This document shows, piece by piece, positions 15,780 through 24,360 of a stretch of DNA of 64,000 nt. Position numbers and translations under genes: made by a program. The stretch lies in contig JAGARR010000029.1 of NCBI GenBank assembly GCA_017622135.1, forward strand, positions 1 through 64,000, read 5' to 3'. The DNA is from Spirochaetaceae bacterium (GTDB taxonomy: Bacteria; Spirochaetota; Spirochaetia; Treponematales; Treponemataceae). How positions within the stretch are numbered: position 1 is the stretch's first letter; the number at the start of each line of letters is the position of its first letter. The notes beneath the pieces were generated by a model. That model was not told the origin of the DNA. It ran no database searches and saw nothing but the letters and a program-made list of their open reading frames with translations.

Positions 15780-16795
15780 TTTGCTGCTCCTGTAATACGA
15801 TTCATAAAACCTTGTGTATCATTTTTCAACTTGGTTTCAAAGGATTGACACATGTCTTGAACAACTTTCATGTAGTCCCGCTGCTCATTTTTCTCATAAA
15901 AAACGATGGGGAAACAGAGAATATAACCAACAAATCCGTTATCCGTTTTCATCACACCCAAGTAAAACGGCTTTGGAATCCTGCCCTTTTTGATATTGTC
16001 CGGAATGCGCTCACCTTTAACCTCGATTGGACGGGCCACAAAACCACGGCGTTCATAACAATGGGGACGTTCAAGAGCATTTCGGGCATCCTTATAAATC
16101 TCTCCAATCTCAGACAATGCCTCCTCCCATGTTTCCGCATATTTTCTCATTCTATAAAAACGTGATACAGAAGAAAGGCAGGGAAAATCCATTGGAGTGG
16201 GAGACACGTCAATACAATGAGAATAGGCTATCGGAGTCATGCAATCCAAAGAACCAAAGCCATTCCGAGAGCGTGAGCCAACCCCTCCATACGAGAGGAA
16301 CATCTTGATTGCATCCTTTATTTCTGCCGTATGACCAATATCCTTGATGCTGATGAAAAGCTCAATCTTAGTCGTGGGCTTCACATGGCTCACATTATAC
16401 ACATTTCCCACACCTTTCTGATAATCAAATTTTCCGTATGCCAGATAATCCAAAATATTGATTGTAAGTGACGAACCAGAATGCGAAACCGCCACTCTCC
16501 GACCATTGGGAAAGCCCCCCTTTTCCACCACAGCTGCTCCCCGCACCGTCGGGATGTAAATTGCAATGGAGGATTTTCCTTCCGTGGAGCCGAAAATCTT
16601 GTCTTCCGTCTCTTTCAGATTTCCAGACTGTGCATACCTCGCACCATACAGAATCCTCCACCAATATCTGATGCCATGCTTGAACGGTGCCGTCCGTATC
16701 TCGGCATTTCCATCAGCACCCCCCAAAAAGGCTGGAGTGACAAACTCCACTTCAAACCGCAACTCTTCGGTTCCAACATATCGACTTACATCCAT
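15776..16795 (-). CDS. cmr1: Cmr1 (Cas7-family subunit)
   Basis: Cmr1 sits at the crRNA 3' end of the Cmr complex. The likely start is the ATG at 16795, with GAGG 8 nt upstream and just after the cas6 stop, giving 339 residues. The opening ELRFEVEFVTPAFLGGADG followed by AEIRTAPFKHGIRYWWR is a near-textbook Cmr1 N-terminus. A longer frame (to 16873) would overlap cas6 and looks less natural. Later the Gly-rich GGVGSRSRNGFGSL loop appears at about residue 190. It overlaps the cas10 start by 4 nt. Confidence 0.92.
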   Translation of the reverse strand: MDVSRYVGTEELRFEVEFVTPAFLGGADGNAEIRTAPFKHGIRYWWRILYGARYAQSGNLKETEDKIFGSTEGKSSIAIYIPTVRGAAVVEKGGFPNGRRVAVSHSGSSLTINILDYLAYGKFDYQKGVGNVYNVSHVKPTTKIELFISIKDIGHTAEIKDAIKMFLSYGGVGSRSRNGFGSLDCMTPIAYSHCIDVSPTPMDFPCLSSVSRFYRMRKYAETWEEALSEIGEIYKDARNALERPHCYERRGFVARPIEVKGERIPDNIKKGRIPKPFYLGVMKTDNGFVGYILCFPIVFYEKNEQRDYMKVVQDMCQSFETKLKNDTQGFMNRITGAAK

Positions 16796-16812
16796 AACAA
16801 CGTCCTCATCTC

Positions 16813-17730
16813 CTATTTTATCCAATAATCTATTTGGCCCAGGCCAAAATTCGTATTCTTTCCTATATTGCACAGCCTGCCGAATTCCAACAGACTCACC
16901 ACTTGCGGCATCAAGTCACCTGTCAGGATAAAACTTCCCTGCAAGCCCCCCAAGGCCATTTCCGTCTTCTGGCGACCAGAATAGTGGCAGGCCTCCTGCC
17001 AGCGGAGGTTCTTCTCCACTATCCTCAACTCCATACCGTCGGGAAGTGAATCCTCAGAAAAGCTGCCATACAACTGGCAGATGGTTTTTGCCCTCCGAAA
17101 AATATTCCCTATAAAATCAGCTGCGGTAAAGTCCCCTCCATAACGACCCGCCATTTTGAAGCGAAACGGAGACACCAACTCCACCAGTACCTCGCCCCGG
17201 CGATTCTCCCCCTCCTCCAGGTATTGCCACTCAAAGGGTGGAACCGGCACCTGGAGCCCAGCCCCATCCGGGCTGTCATCCAGCAGGATGCTTCTTCCTG
17301 CCACCTGCACGTCCTTCACAAAAAAGGGATGGCGTCCCTTGAACAAGCCTTGACGGCCTGCCTGAACAAAAGCGGAATATATGTAGGGAAGATACTCCGC
17401 AGCCTTACCAAAAAGCACGATGGTAAACCCGTAGTCAGACAAGGTCTTTCCCTGTGGCCGCCGAGACCTCCGCAAGGAATAGGGATGGGAAGCACGATTT
17501 CTCCCTGGAACCACCCGATTTTCTTGAGGAAGGATGGTCTCGAAAAGAAAGACATAGACACAGGTATTACGAAAAAGACAATCAGGACACTTGGACTGCC
17601 GGGAAACACAGCACATGGACCGCAAGTTCTTTCCAAGGACAGACCTCAATACAAAGAGAGGATTGGTATCCACAAATGCCGGAATATCAAAGCAAATAGT
17701 AAAATCCAATGGCAGATATGACAACCTCAT
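16813..17730 (-). CDS. cas6: Cas6 pre-crRNA endoribonuclease
   Basis: This 305-residue RAMP protein processes the long array transcript at each repeat. The C-terminal glycine-rich loop FGRLCNIGKNTNFGLGQIDY is the Cas6 signature (the PF10040 type found with type III systems). Cysteines near residues 40-60 (CCVSRQSKCPDCLFRNTC) are typical of this subgroup and may bind metal. The start at 17730 has AAGGAG 8 nt upstream; an in-frame ATG 10 codons earlier lacks one. It is the first cas gene of the effector operon and is followed by cmr1 after 17 nt. Confidence 0.9.
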   Translation of the reverse strand: MRLSYLPLDFTICFDIPAFVDTNPLFVLRSVLGKNLRSMCCVSRQSKCPDCLFRNTCVYVFLFETILPQENRVVPGRNRASHPYSLRRSRRPQGKTLSDYGFTIVLFGKAAEYLPYIYSAFVQAGRQGLFKGRHPFFVKDVQVAGRSILLDDSPDGAGLQVPVPPFEWQYLEEGENRRGEVLVELVSPFRFKMAGRYGGDFTAADFIGNIFRRAKTICQLYGSFSEDSLPDGMELRIVEKNLRWQEACHYSGRQKTEMALGGLQGSFILTGDLMPQVVSLLEFGRLCNIGKNTNFGLGQIDYWIK

Positions 17731-17780
17731 TCCCAAAACTCCTTTAGTCACTGAAAACAATTATCTCATGAAACCTGCAT

Positions 17781-18185
17781 CTACGCAACTTTTTTTTTCC
17801 ACCAAGTATTCCTCATCTTCATTATCCGTTTGTACTCCTTCACATCACGCCTGGTGAATTTCACACACAGGGCCACTATTGCAGCATCATCCAAAAAACC
17901 GACCATAGGAAACACATCAGGAACAAGTTCCATAGGTGAAAGCACATACAACAGGGTACCCACGATGGAACCGATGGTTTCCTTGGACAACTGGCAGTAC
18001 CGACGGTCCAACACATCCCGCAGCATCTGCATATAAATCTGCACAACCTTCATGAACCGGTTCAAAACTCCTGTCCTCATCAAGTTCATCACTGTCTCGC
18101 TATTATCCATCAAAACCAGAGCATCCTGCTGGGTGTATGCCCCAAATCCGTCAAAAACCTTCTGCAAATCCTTGTCAGTGAACAT
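17781..18185 (-). CDS. YkvA-family (DUF1232) protein upstream of cas6
   Basis: This 134-residue protein carries the DUF1232/YkvA signature SPMELVPDVFPMVGFLDDAAIVALCVKF near its C-terminus, a short hydrophobic hairpin thought to sit at the membrane. The N-terminal half is helical, and the C-terminus is basic and ends in a run of lysines. I take the start at 18185 (GAGG a few nt upstream); an in-frame ATG 31 codons earlier has no ribosome site. Only 50 nt separate it from cas6 with no terminator, so it may be co-transcribed with the cmr operon. Function of the family is poorly known. Confidence 0.75.
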   Translation of the reverse strand: MFTDKDLQKVFDGFGAYTQQDALVLMDNSETVMNLMRTGVLNRFMKVVQIYMQMLRDVLDRRYCQLSKETIGSIVGTLLYVLSPMELVPDVFPMVGFLDDAAIVALCVKFTRRDVKEYKRIMKMRNTWWKKKVA

Positions 18186-18284
18186 AGTACCTCTCTTGAT
18201 GAAAGAATTTCTTGAAATCGCCAACACACATTCCATAGCAACAACATCCTTCTGCTGCAAAAGAACTATCGCCGCCACTACTCT

Positions 18285-18316
18285 AAAAAAAGGATGCCAA
18301 ACAGTCTTGCAGCCTT
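18285..18316 (-). terminator. Probable terminator after the 45-residue peptide gene
   Basis: On the minus strand the stem AAGGCTGC / GCATCCTT (7 of 8 pairs) closes an 11-nt loop and is followed by several T residues. It lies about 50 nt after the stop of the small peptide gene and upstream of the YkvA gene. Confidence 0.5.
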
Positions 18317-18363
18317 CCGAGCCGGGAGATGATTCCCATCAGTCCCGGCCGGAACCAACGGTG

Positions 18364-18501
18364 TCACTTCATAATCTTTTTGGCAATGGCTTTCCCAATG
18401 ATCGACCCTCCCACCGTAACAGCAACCGAAGCAAGCGCCCCAACAGGAGTTACACTACCAACCACAATCGTGATACCCTTTGCAAATGCTAAAAAACCCA
18501 T
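18364..18501 (-). CDS. 45-residue hydrophobic glycine-rich peptide
   Basis: A 45-residue frame starts at an ATG with AAGGAG 6 nt upstream. It encodes one hydrophobic, Gly/Val/Ala-rich segment (GITIVVGSVTPVGALASVAV) and a lysine-rich tail ending KAIAKKIMK. The pattern, a single membrane helix with glycine spacing and a basic tail, resembles holin-like, type I toxin or leaderless bacteriocin peptides, but I recognise no family. A terminator-like hairpin follows. It lies about 180 nt upstream of the YkvA gene at the head of the CRISPR effector operon. A longer upstream frame exists but without a ribosome site. Confidence 0.55.
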   Translation of the reverse strand: MGFLAFAKGITIVVGSVTPVGALASVAVTVGGSIIGKAIAKKIMK

Positions 18502-18817
18502 AAAAATCTCCTTGAATAAAAAAATGTTGTCATCGATGCATCCGTCATCATCCTTACACTTTCTACTGGAAAAAGAACTGCCTCCAGTTACCGGTTTTAT
18601 GAAAAAAATCACGATTTTTAAGGAAAAGAGGCGTCACTGACTCCACCGCAAGTGACGGGCAAAGCCCATCCCCCACCCCACCCTCCTTCCTTTGCAGATT
18701 CCCCAAAACAAACAGGATACCCTGAACGACATATTGTTGGCCATCAGTTATGCACTTTTTGTTTCTGAGCCTGGCTCCCTTACCTTAAAATGTAATTGGA
18801 TAATGAGAGTATGTGGT

Positions 18818-18960
18818 GCCTACCAGAACAAGCTTGAGACAGCACGGAAGCTTATTGCACGAGACAGCTCGGTCCAGGACATCGCTGATTTGACGGGACT
18901 CGACCTTCTCCATGTACAGGAGCTGCTGGCAGAATTACTCCCCGCCCGCCCCTTTTCACA
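18818..18960 (+). pseudogene. C-terminal remnant of an Rpn/PD-(D/E)XK transposase-family gene
   Basis: The frame encodes NKLETARKLIARDSSVQDIADLTGLDL and then a leucine-rich helix. This closely resembles the C-terminal tail of Rpn-family (PD-(D/E)XK nuclease transposase) proteins that are abundant in Treponema. No nuclease domain precedes it, so only the tail survives. The promoter of the nucleotidyltransferase gene overlaps its end. Confidence 0.6.
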
Positions 18961-18981
18961 AAGGGGCAAGTGGGATATACT
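18953..18981 (+). promoter_or_regulatory. Promoter before the MNT gene (shared module, copy 1)
   Basis: TTTTCA and TATACT are separated by 17 nt. The surrounding string (CCCGCCCCTTTTCAC, then CAAGTGGGATATACTG) recurs at 21407-21444 before the DUF4007 gene with the same spacing. The conservation of both ends supports a real promoter. Confidence 0.55.
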
Positions 18982-19004
18982 GAATGCGGGACGGAAGAGT
19001 AACC

Positions 19005-19280
19005 ATGGTAGCCGATACAACACTGAACAAAATCACCCATATCCTCAGGGCCGAAGGTTGCACAGAAATCTTTCTCTTTGGTTCCCAGGCAACAGGAGCA
19101 GCCCGGCCCCATTCCGACATAGACATCGGAGTCAAAGGCTTGCCTCCAGCCCACTTTCTGGCAACCTATGCCCGGCTGGACAGGGAGATCCAAGAAAAGA
19201 TTGATTTCATCGACTTTGATGAGCAGACGGCCTTCTTCCAATTTTTGAGCGACATCGGAGAAATAAAAAAAATTGGATAG
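19005..19280 (+). CDS. MNT-type minimal nucleotidyltransferase (antitoxin-like)
   Basis: This 91-residue protein has the minimal nucleotidyltransferase signature FLFGSQATGAARPHSDIDIG: GS, then about ten residues, then D-x-D. In MntA/HepT toxin-antitoxin pairs such enzymes adenylylate and neutralise a HEPN ribonuclease encoded next door. The start at 19005 is preferred to an ATG 7 codons upstream, which lies almost on the -10 element. The next frame begins at a TTG overlapping this stop and encodes a HEPN-like partner with an internal stop codon. Confidence 0.8.
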   Translation: MVADTTLNKITHILRAEGCTEIFLFGSQATGAARPHSDIDIGVKGLPPAHFLATYARLDREIQEKIDFIDFDEQTAFFQFLSDIGEIKKIG

Positions 19281-19596
19281 TCACTTGGAACAGAAGCTCC
19301 GGTTTGCCGTCTCCCAGCTGGAAGAACACATTGAAAAGTCTCTTGTACTGGTAAGAAAATGCCACCTGCATGAGCCTGACTATGTGGAACTCTGTGCAAT
19401 AGGTTCAATACTTCACGGTTATTATAATGGCATCTAAAATATCTTACTCCTCATCAAGAAAGGTATTGACGAGAACATTCCAAACGGAGGCAAATGGCAC
19501 AATGACCTTCTGCTATCCATGTTTGAACAAACCGATAAAAGAATTCCTGTTTTTCCAGAAGATTTAAAAGCAATGCTCCGAAGAAAAGGACTGTAG
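19273..19596 (+). pseudogene. HEPN toxin-like gene with an in-frame stop
   Basis: Starting at the TTG that overlaps the nucleotidyltransferase stop, 107 codons read as a HepT-like HEPN protein, with the segment SILHGYYNGI, then NILLLIKKGIDENIP and KWHNDLLLSMFE. Codon 55 is TAA (19435-19437), where homologues usually have Glu, so a single G-to-T change would explain it. Both halves still look protein-coding. Either the toxin is inactivated or this is a sequencing error. The antitoxin-like partner is intact. Confidence 0.65.
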
Positions 19597-19644
19597 AAGC
19601 AAACCGCCCTTTGTGGTAGAATGCTTCCAGAGACAGGAGCGACC

Positions 19645-21357
19645 ATGTGGTGCAGACAATGCAATATCGAGACAAACCAAGCCCAATGCCCACGGTGCGG
19701 CGGCACTACGGAGGAGGAGGTTCCCGTACAGGTGAGCTGGTGCCAACGGTGCCGCATCCCGGTCATCCAGGAGGTGAACAAAGGGGAGAGTTGCCCTCTG
19801 TGTGGCGGCCAGACCAAATACCTTGCCCAGGACATCCGGCCCGTCTTTCCCCAGGAGCGGCTTTTGCTGGAGCTGCTGCTGGGGATGGAGCCCCACCAGC
19901 TGACCGAACAGTCCGTGTGGTGCGAGAACAGCCGCTATTATATAGAAGGAAAGCCTCATTCCATCTCCGCAAGGACATTCCAGGAGGCAGACTGCGACAC
20001 CCTCACCGCAAGGCTGCAGGAGCACGGAAAGGACAACAGCCCCCGATTCTTTGACCAACTCGCCGAAAGGTTCGTCGCCGCCAACCTAGACCGCCTGAAC
20101 CACCTCAAGGACGAGGCCACAGCCTTTGTCCGCCAGGCCGCCGAGCGCTTCCCAGAGGAAAACATCGTCATCTCCTTCTCCGGCGGAAAGGACTCCACCG
20201 TTACGGCAGACTTAGTGGCACGGGCGCTCAACAATCCAAGCCTCGTACACATCTATGGCGACACAACCTTGGAGTTTCCCCACACCACCGAATATGCCAA
20301 ACGATTCCGGGCAAATCACCCCTTCGCCATCTTCGAAATCGCAAAGAACCACGACCAGTCCTTCCTGAAGGTCTGCAAGGACATAGGGCCCCCCGCCCGA
20401 ATGATGCGCTGGTGCTGCTCCATGTTCAAGACCGGCCCCATCACCCGAGTGCTGAACGGCCTCTACCGCAACCAGCAGATTCTCACCTTCTATGGAATAC
20501 GAAAGTCGGAGTCTGTCAGCAGAAGCAAGTACAACCGCATAGAAGATGATAAAGAAGCCGTAAAAATCCAAAAGCAAACGGTGGCCTCCCCCATCTTCTT
20601 TTGGAAGGACATTGACATTTGGCTCTACCTTTTGGCAGAGAAGGTAGACTTCAACGACGCATACCGCCTGGGCTACGACCGGGTGGGCTGCTGGTGCTGC
20701 CCCAACAACAACCAAAGGGCACAGTTCCTGTCAAGAATCTACATGCCCAAGCAATCTGTCGTGTGGTGGAATTTCCTCATCGACTTTGCCAAGCAGGTGG
20801 GCAAGAAGGACCCGGAGGTCTACGTGGACAGCGGCAAGTGGAAGGCCCGCCAAGGCGGAAATGGCCTGGCGGCGGCAGAAGACGTGAAGATAAAGTTCAC
20901 CAACTGCACCGCCGAGGAGCACGCCAAAAGCTACAGCCTCACCGAACCCTTCAGCCAGCAGCTTTTGACCCTGCTGGTTCCCTTCGGCAGGCTCGCCCCG
21001 GAGCTGGGCAACAGGCTCCTGCAAGAAACCCTCATCTTGGACGTAAAGACGAACGTCCCCATCATCTCGGTGCAGCCCTTTGTGGCGGACGGCTACCAGC
21101 ACGCCGTGAAGGTGAAGACCATGAACGTGCAGGATCACGAGGCCCTGCACCGCAAGATTGCCTACCAGATACGCAAGTTCAACTCCTGCCGCAAGTGCCT
21201 CAAGTGCGAGTCCGTCTGCAAGTCCGGTGCAATCACCATCACCCCGGAGGAATACCACATCGACGAGACCAAATGCACCCACTGCATGATGTGTGTGAAC
21301 CCCGCCGTGGTGGAGAACGGCTGCCTCATGGCAAAATACCTACGCACGAAGGAATGA
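19645..21357 (+). CDS. sspD: PP-loop ATP pyrophosphatase / Fe-S protein (SspD/DndC-like)
   Basis: This 570-residue protein has two N-terminal zinc ribbons (WCRQC..CPRC and WCQRC..CPLC), a PAPS-reductase-like PP-loop domain with SFSGGKDST at about residue 177, and a C-terminal ferredoxin-like cluster (CRKCLKCESVC and CTHCMMC). DndC and SspD use such a domain to activate DNA for sulfur insertion. With the DUF4007 gene and P-loop ATPase downstream, it fits the SspBCD set of single-strand phosphorothioation. The start at 19645 has AGGAG 5 nt upstream. No cysteine desulfurase (SspA) gene is in the window; the chromosomal IscS could serve. Confidence 0.68.
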   Translation: MWCRQCNIETNQAQCPRCGGTTEEEVPVQVSWCQRCRIPVIQEVNKGESCPLCGGQTKYLAQDIRPVFPQERLLLELLLGMEPHQLTEQSVWCENSRYYIEGKPHSISARTFQEADCDTLTARLQEHGKDNSPRFFDQLAERFVAANLDRLNHLKDEATAFVRQAAERFPEENIVISFSGGKDSTVTADLVARALNNPSLVHIYGDTTLEFPHTTEYAKRFRANHPFAIFEIAKNHDQSFLKVCKDIGPPARMMRWCCSMFKTGPITRVLNGLYRNQQILTFYGIRKSESVSRSKYNRIEDDKEAVKIQKQTVASPIFFWKDIDIWLYLLAEKVDFNDAYRLGYDRVGCWCCPNNNQRAQFLSRIYMPKQSVVWWNFLIDFAKQVGKKDPEVYVDSGKWKARQGGNGLAAAEDVKIKFTNCTAEEHAKSYSLTEPFSQQLLTLLVPFGRLAPELGNRLLQETLILDVKTNVPIISVQPFVADGYQHAVKVKTMNVQDHEALHRKIAYQIRKFNSCRKCLKCESVCKSGAITITPEEYHIDETKCTHCMMCVNPAVVENGCLMAKYLRTKE

Positions 21358-21414
21358 GTGCGTCCCGGACGAAAGAATGAGTGCGTCCCTCACCTCCCAG
21401 TCCCCACCCGCCCC

Positions 21415-21443
21415 TTTTCACTCCGGCACAAGTGGGATATACT
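21415..21443 (+). promoter_or_regulatory. Promoter before the DUF4007 gene (shared module, copy 2)
   Basis: TTTTCA and TATACT again lie 17 nt apart in the same flanking sequence as at 18945-18982. A direct repeat of AATGAGTGCGTCCC (21353 and 21376) lies just upstream. The element would allow sspB and sspC to be expressed apart from sspD. Confidence 0.5.
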
Positions 21444-21463
21444 GCCTCAATGGGGGCAAGAGG

Positions 21464-22351
21464 ATGAAGTACAAGCTAAGGGGCCACGAGACCTTCGCCA
21501 TACGCAAGGGATGGCTCAGCAAGGGCATGAAGCGGGTGCAGGAGAATGGGGATGTGTTCCTGTCAAAGACGGAGAATCCCATGGACGTGCTAGGCATCGG
21601 AGCCAACATGGTAAAGTCCCTGCGGTACTGGCTCCAGGCGGTGGGGCTGACGAAAGAGTCGGAGACAGGAAGGAGAACCCAGACGCTGACCCCCTTCGGC
21701 AAGCTGGTGCTCCAGTATGACCGCTACATAGAGGAGGCGGGAACCCTCCAGCTGCTCCACTACAAGCTGGCCAGCAACAAGGAGCTGGCCCCCTCCTGGT
21801 ACTACTTCTTCAATGAGTATAGGGGCGAGATTTCAGAAAGTGAATTTGAAAAAGGACTGGAAAGCTGGCTTGCCATGAAGGGGCAGGAGCCACCCTCCCG
21901 CCGCCTGGTTCAGGACGACTTTGCCTGCATCATCAGCACCTACCTCCCCCGCCACAAGTCCAACCCGGAAAAGGACTCCCCGGAAAGCAACCTGGAATGC
22001 CCCCTGGCGGAGCTGGGCCTCATCGACTTTCTCAAGAAATCAGACAGGACCTACAAGAAGCTCCCCCCGCCTCCCAAAAGCCTGCATCCATGGATTGTCC
22101 TCGCAGCAATAGTAGACGCTGCCGAGGGAAAGACAGAAATCCAGCTCCATGAGCTGAGCCAAGCCCCCCGCTCCATCAGCAGAATCTTCAACCTGGACAC
22201 CATCGCCCTGCTGGAGGTCCTGTACCAGGTTGAGGGACTTGCCCAGATAAAGCTTGTCAGGACGGCAGGACTGGACGTCATCCAGATTATGCATCCGGAC
22301 CATGATTTTTTGTACTGCGTGGACCAATACTACAAGGCGATAAAAGAGTGA
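21464..22351 (+). CDS. sspB: DUF4007 protein (SspB-like nickase)
   Basis: The 295-residue product opens with the DUF4007 hallmark LRGHETFAIRKGWLSKGM and continues with LGIGANMVKSLRYWLQA, both family signatures. In the SspABCD phosphorothioation system the DUF4007 protein SspB acts as a nicking enzyme needed for modification. I place the start at 21464, with a G-rich ribosome site 7 nt upstream and after the TATACT element. An upstream in-frame ATG lies before that promoter. Position between the PP-loop protein and a P-loop ATPase agrees with the assignment. Confidence 0.7.
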   Translation: MKYKLRGHETFAIRKGWLSKGMKRVQENGDVFLSKTENPMDVLGIGANMVKSLRYWLQAVGLTKESETGRRTQTLTPFGKLVLQYDRYIEEAGTLQLLHYKLASNKELAPSWYYFFNEYRGEISESEFEKGLESWLAMKGQEPPSRRLVQDDFACIISTYLPRHKSNPEKDSPESNLECPLAELGLIDFLKKSDRTYKKLPPPPKSLHPWIVLAAIVDAAEGKTEIQLHELSQAPRSISRIFNLDTIALLEVLYQVEGLAQIKLVRTAGLDVIQIMHPDHDFLYCVDQYYKAIKE

Positions 22352-22364
22352 CAGAGAGAACAGT

Positions 22365-24278
22365 ATGGCAGAGACACAGCACCCCATGATTACCACGGCG
22401 GAAGGCTTCCAGTATTCGGTGAACATAGCCTTTGACCTGCACGACGAAAATAAGCTCAAGAATTTCATCCCCACACAATCCTCCCTCCGATTGCTGGAGG
22501 ACATCCTCCTGAGCACACGGCCAGAATCCACCTCCCGCTCCCGCATCCTCATAGGAGCCTACGGCAAGGGCAAGTCCCACATCATCCTGACCATCCTAGC
22601 ATTGCTGGCAGGAAGGGAGAAAAACGCTTTTGCCAACTTGAACAAGAAACTGGAGACGGAGCCAAGGCTGCGGCAGCTGGTGGACAACTATCGGGAAAGC
22701 CAAACGAAGCTTCTGCCCGTCGTCATCTCAGGAAGCAACACCAGCCTCACCCAAGCCTTCATCCTGAGCCTGCAGCGAACCTTGAGCCTCCATGGTCTTT
22801 TGGACATCATGCCAGAGACAAACTACAAGGCGGCGGTTCAGGTGATAGAGACATGGCGGCAGGAATACCCCCAGACCTACCGCAACCTCCAGGAACACCT
22901 TGGACAGCCAGTCGCCTCCTTTGTGGCCGCCTTGAACAACTACGACATAGAAGCCTACCGCACCTTCGAGCAGCTCCATCCGCAGCTCACCTCAGGCAGC
23001 AGCTTCAACCCCTTCCTGGGCTTTGACGTGGTGGAGCTGTACGAAAACGTGGTTGCCGAGATACAGAAGAAGGGATACAACGGCATCTACGTAGTGTACG
23101 ACGAGTTCAGCAAGTATCTGGAGGCCAACATCACCCAGGCCTCGGTGAGCGACACCAAGATGCTGCAGGACTTTGCGGAGAAATGCAACCGCAGCGAAAA
23201 CCAGCAACTGCACCTGATGCTCATCAGCCACAAGGAAATCGGCAACTACATAGACCGGCTGCCCAAGCAGAAGGTGGACGGCTGGCGGGGCATCTCCGAG
23301 CGGTTCCAGCACGTCCTGCTGAACAACAACTTTTCCCAGACCTACGAAATCATCGCCACCGTGATACAAAAGGAAGGCAGCCAGTGGCAGCGCTTCACCA
23401 ACAGCAAGCGCCCGTCCTTTGAAAGCCTCACGGCCCTGTACAAAGGCCACCCCATCTTCTCCGAGATGGAAGAGCGCAGCAGAATACAAAACCTCTATGA
23501 CTGCTACCCCCTGCACCCGGTGTCCACCTTCATCCTGCCACGGCTTTCCGAGCGGATAGCCCAGAACGAGCGGACCTTGTTCACCTTCCTTTCCGCCAGC
23601 GGCACCACCACCCTGCCCGGCTTCCTGCAAGAGTCCCAGAAGAGCCATGGCCAGCAGGAGTTCATGCTGGTGACACCTGACCTCATCTACGACTACTTCG
23701 AGCCACTGCTGAAAAAGGAAGCCTACTCCGAAAGCCACCACAACCAGTACATCCTCACCAGCAGAATCCTAGAGAAGCTGGAGAGCAGCCACGAACTTGA
23801 CCGAAAGATTGTAAAGACCATTTCCCTGATATACCTTTTGGAACAGTATGAAAAGCTCAAGCCCACCAAGGAAGAAATAATCCACATATTCCAGAATGAC
23901 TATGGGCATGAGGAAATCACCGCTGCACTGGACAGGCTTGAGCAGCAGGAGCTGGTGCTATACCTGCGCAAAAGCAACTCCTTCCTCAAGCTCAAGGAGA
24001 CGGTGGGGGTGGACATTCATGAGCAGATACACACCACCAAGGAAAAGCTCCGCAAGACAACCATGACCAAAGACATCCTCACCGAGTGCAACGTCAACCG
24101 GTACCTGTATCCCTCCCGCTACAACGACGAAAAGGAGATGACCCGCTACTTCAGCTTCCAGTTCATCAATGCCAAGGAGGTGCAGGCCGACACCAACTGG
24201 GCTGTTAAAAGTGAAGGGATTCAAGCTGATGGTATTGTGTACGCAATACTTCCTAGTAGTGAAGAGGAATTGGAATAG
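22365..24278 (+). CDS. sspC: P-loop ATPase (SspC-like), C-terminus probably truncated
   Basis: This 637-residue P-loop NTPase has a Walker A-like GAYGKGKSHI at about residue 66 and a Walker B-like YVVYDEFSKYL at about 240, with an LMLISHKEIG sensor-like strand. It belongs with the large ATPases of DNA modification/defence loci (SspC, BrxC, PglY-like), and neighbours favour SspC. The relatives I recall as BrxC-like are much longer, so the C-terminal part may be missing. GC-rich codon use changes abruptly at about 24200 to AT-rich codons for the last 26 residues, and the frame then stops at the edge of an AT-rich island. Activity is uncertain. Confidence 0.6.
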   Translation: MAETQHPMITTAEGFQYSVNIAFDLHDENKLKNFIPTQSSLRLLEDILLSTRPESTSRSRILIGAYGKGKSHIILTILALLAGREKNAFANLNKKLETEPRLRQLVDNYRESQTKLLPVVISGSNTSLTQAFILSLQRTLSLHGLLDIMPETNYKAAVQVIETWRQEYPQTYRNLQEHLGQPVASFVAALNNYDIEAYRTFEQLHPQLTSGSSFNPFLGFDVVELYENVVAEIQKKGYNGIYVVYDEFSKYLEANITQASVSDTKMLQDFAEKCNRSENQQLHLMLISHKEIGNYIDRLPKQKVDGWRGISERFQHVLLNNNFSQTYEIIATVIQKEGSQWQRFTNSKRPSFESLTALYKGHPIFSEMEERSRIQNLYDCYPLHPVSTFILPRLSERIAQNERTLFTFLSASGTTTLPGFLQESQKSHGQQEFMLVTPDLIYDYFEPLLKKEAYSESHHNQYILTSRILEKLESSHELDRKIVKTISLIYLLEQYEKLKPTKEEIIHIFQNDYGHEEITAALDRLEQQELVLYLRKSNSFLKLKETVGVDIHEQIHTTKEKLRKTTMTKDILTECNVNRYLYPSRYNDEKEMTRYFSFQFINAKEVQADTNWAVKSEGIQADGIVYAILPSSEEELE

Positions 24279-24360
24279 TATATATTTTATTAATTCTATT
24301 TTTCTATAGAAAGCCTTATATTTTCAATGATATAAATCCTTTTCAAAACTTTTAATTTTG

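Noticed and set aside
22365-24278. BREX (BrxC) system
   Set aside because: The ATPase has BrxC-like features, but no BrxA, BrxB, PglX or PglZ genes are near; DUF4007 and PP-loop neighbours favour Ssp.
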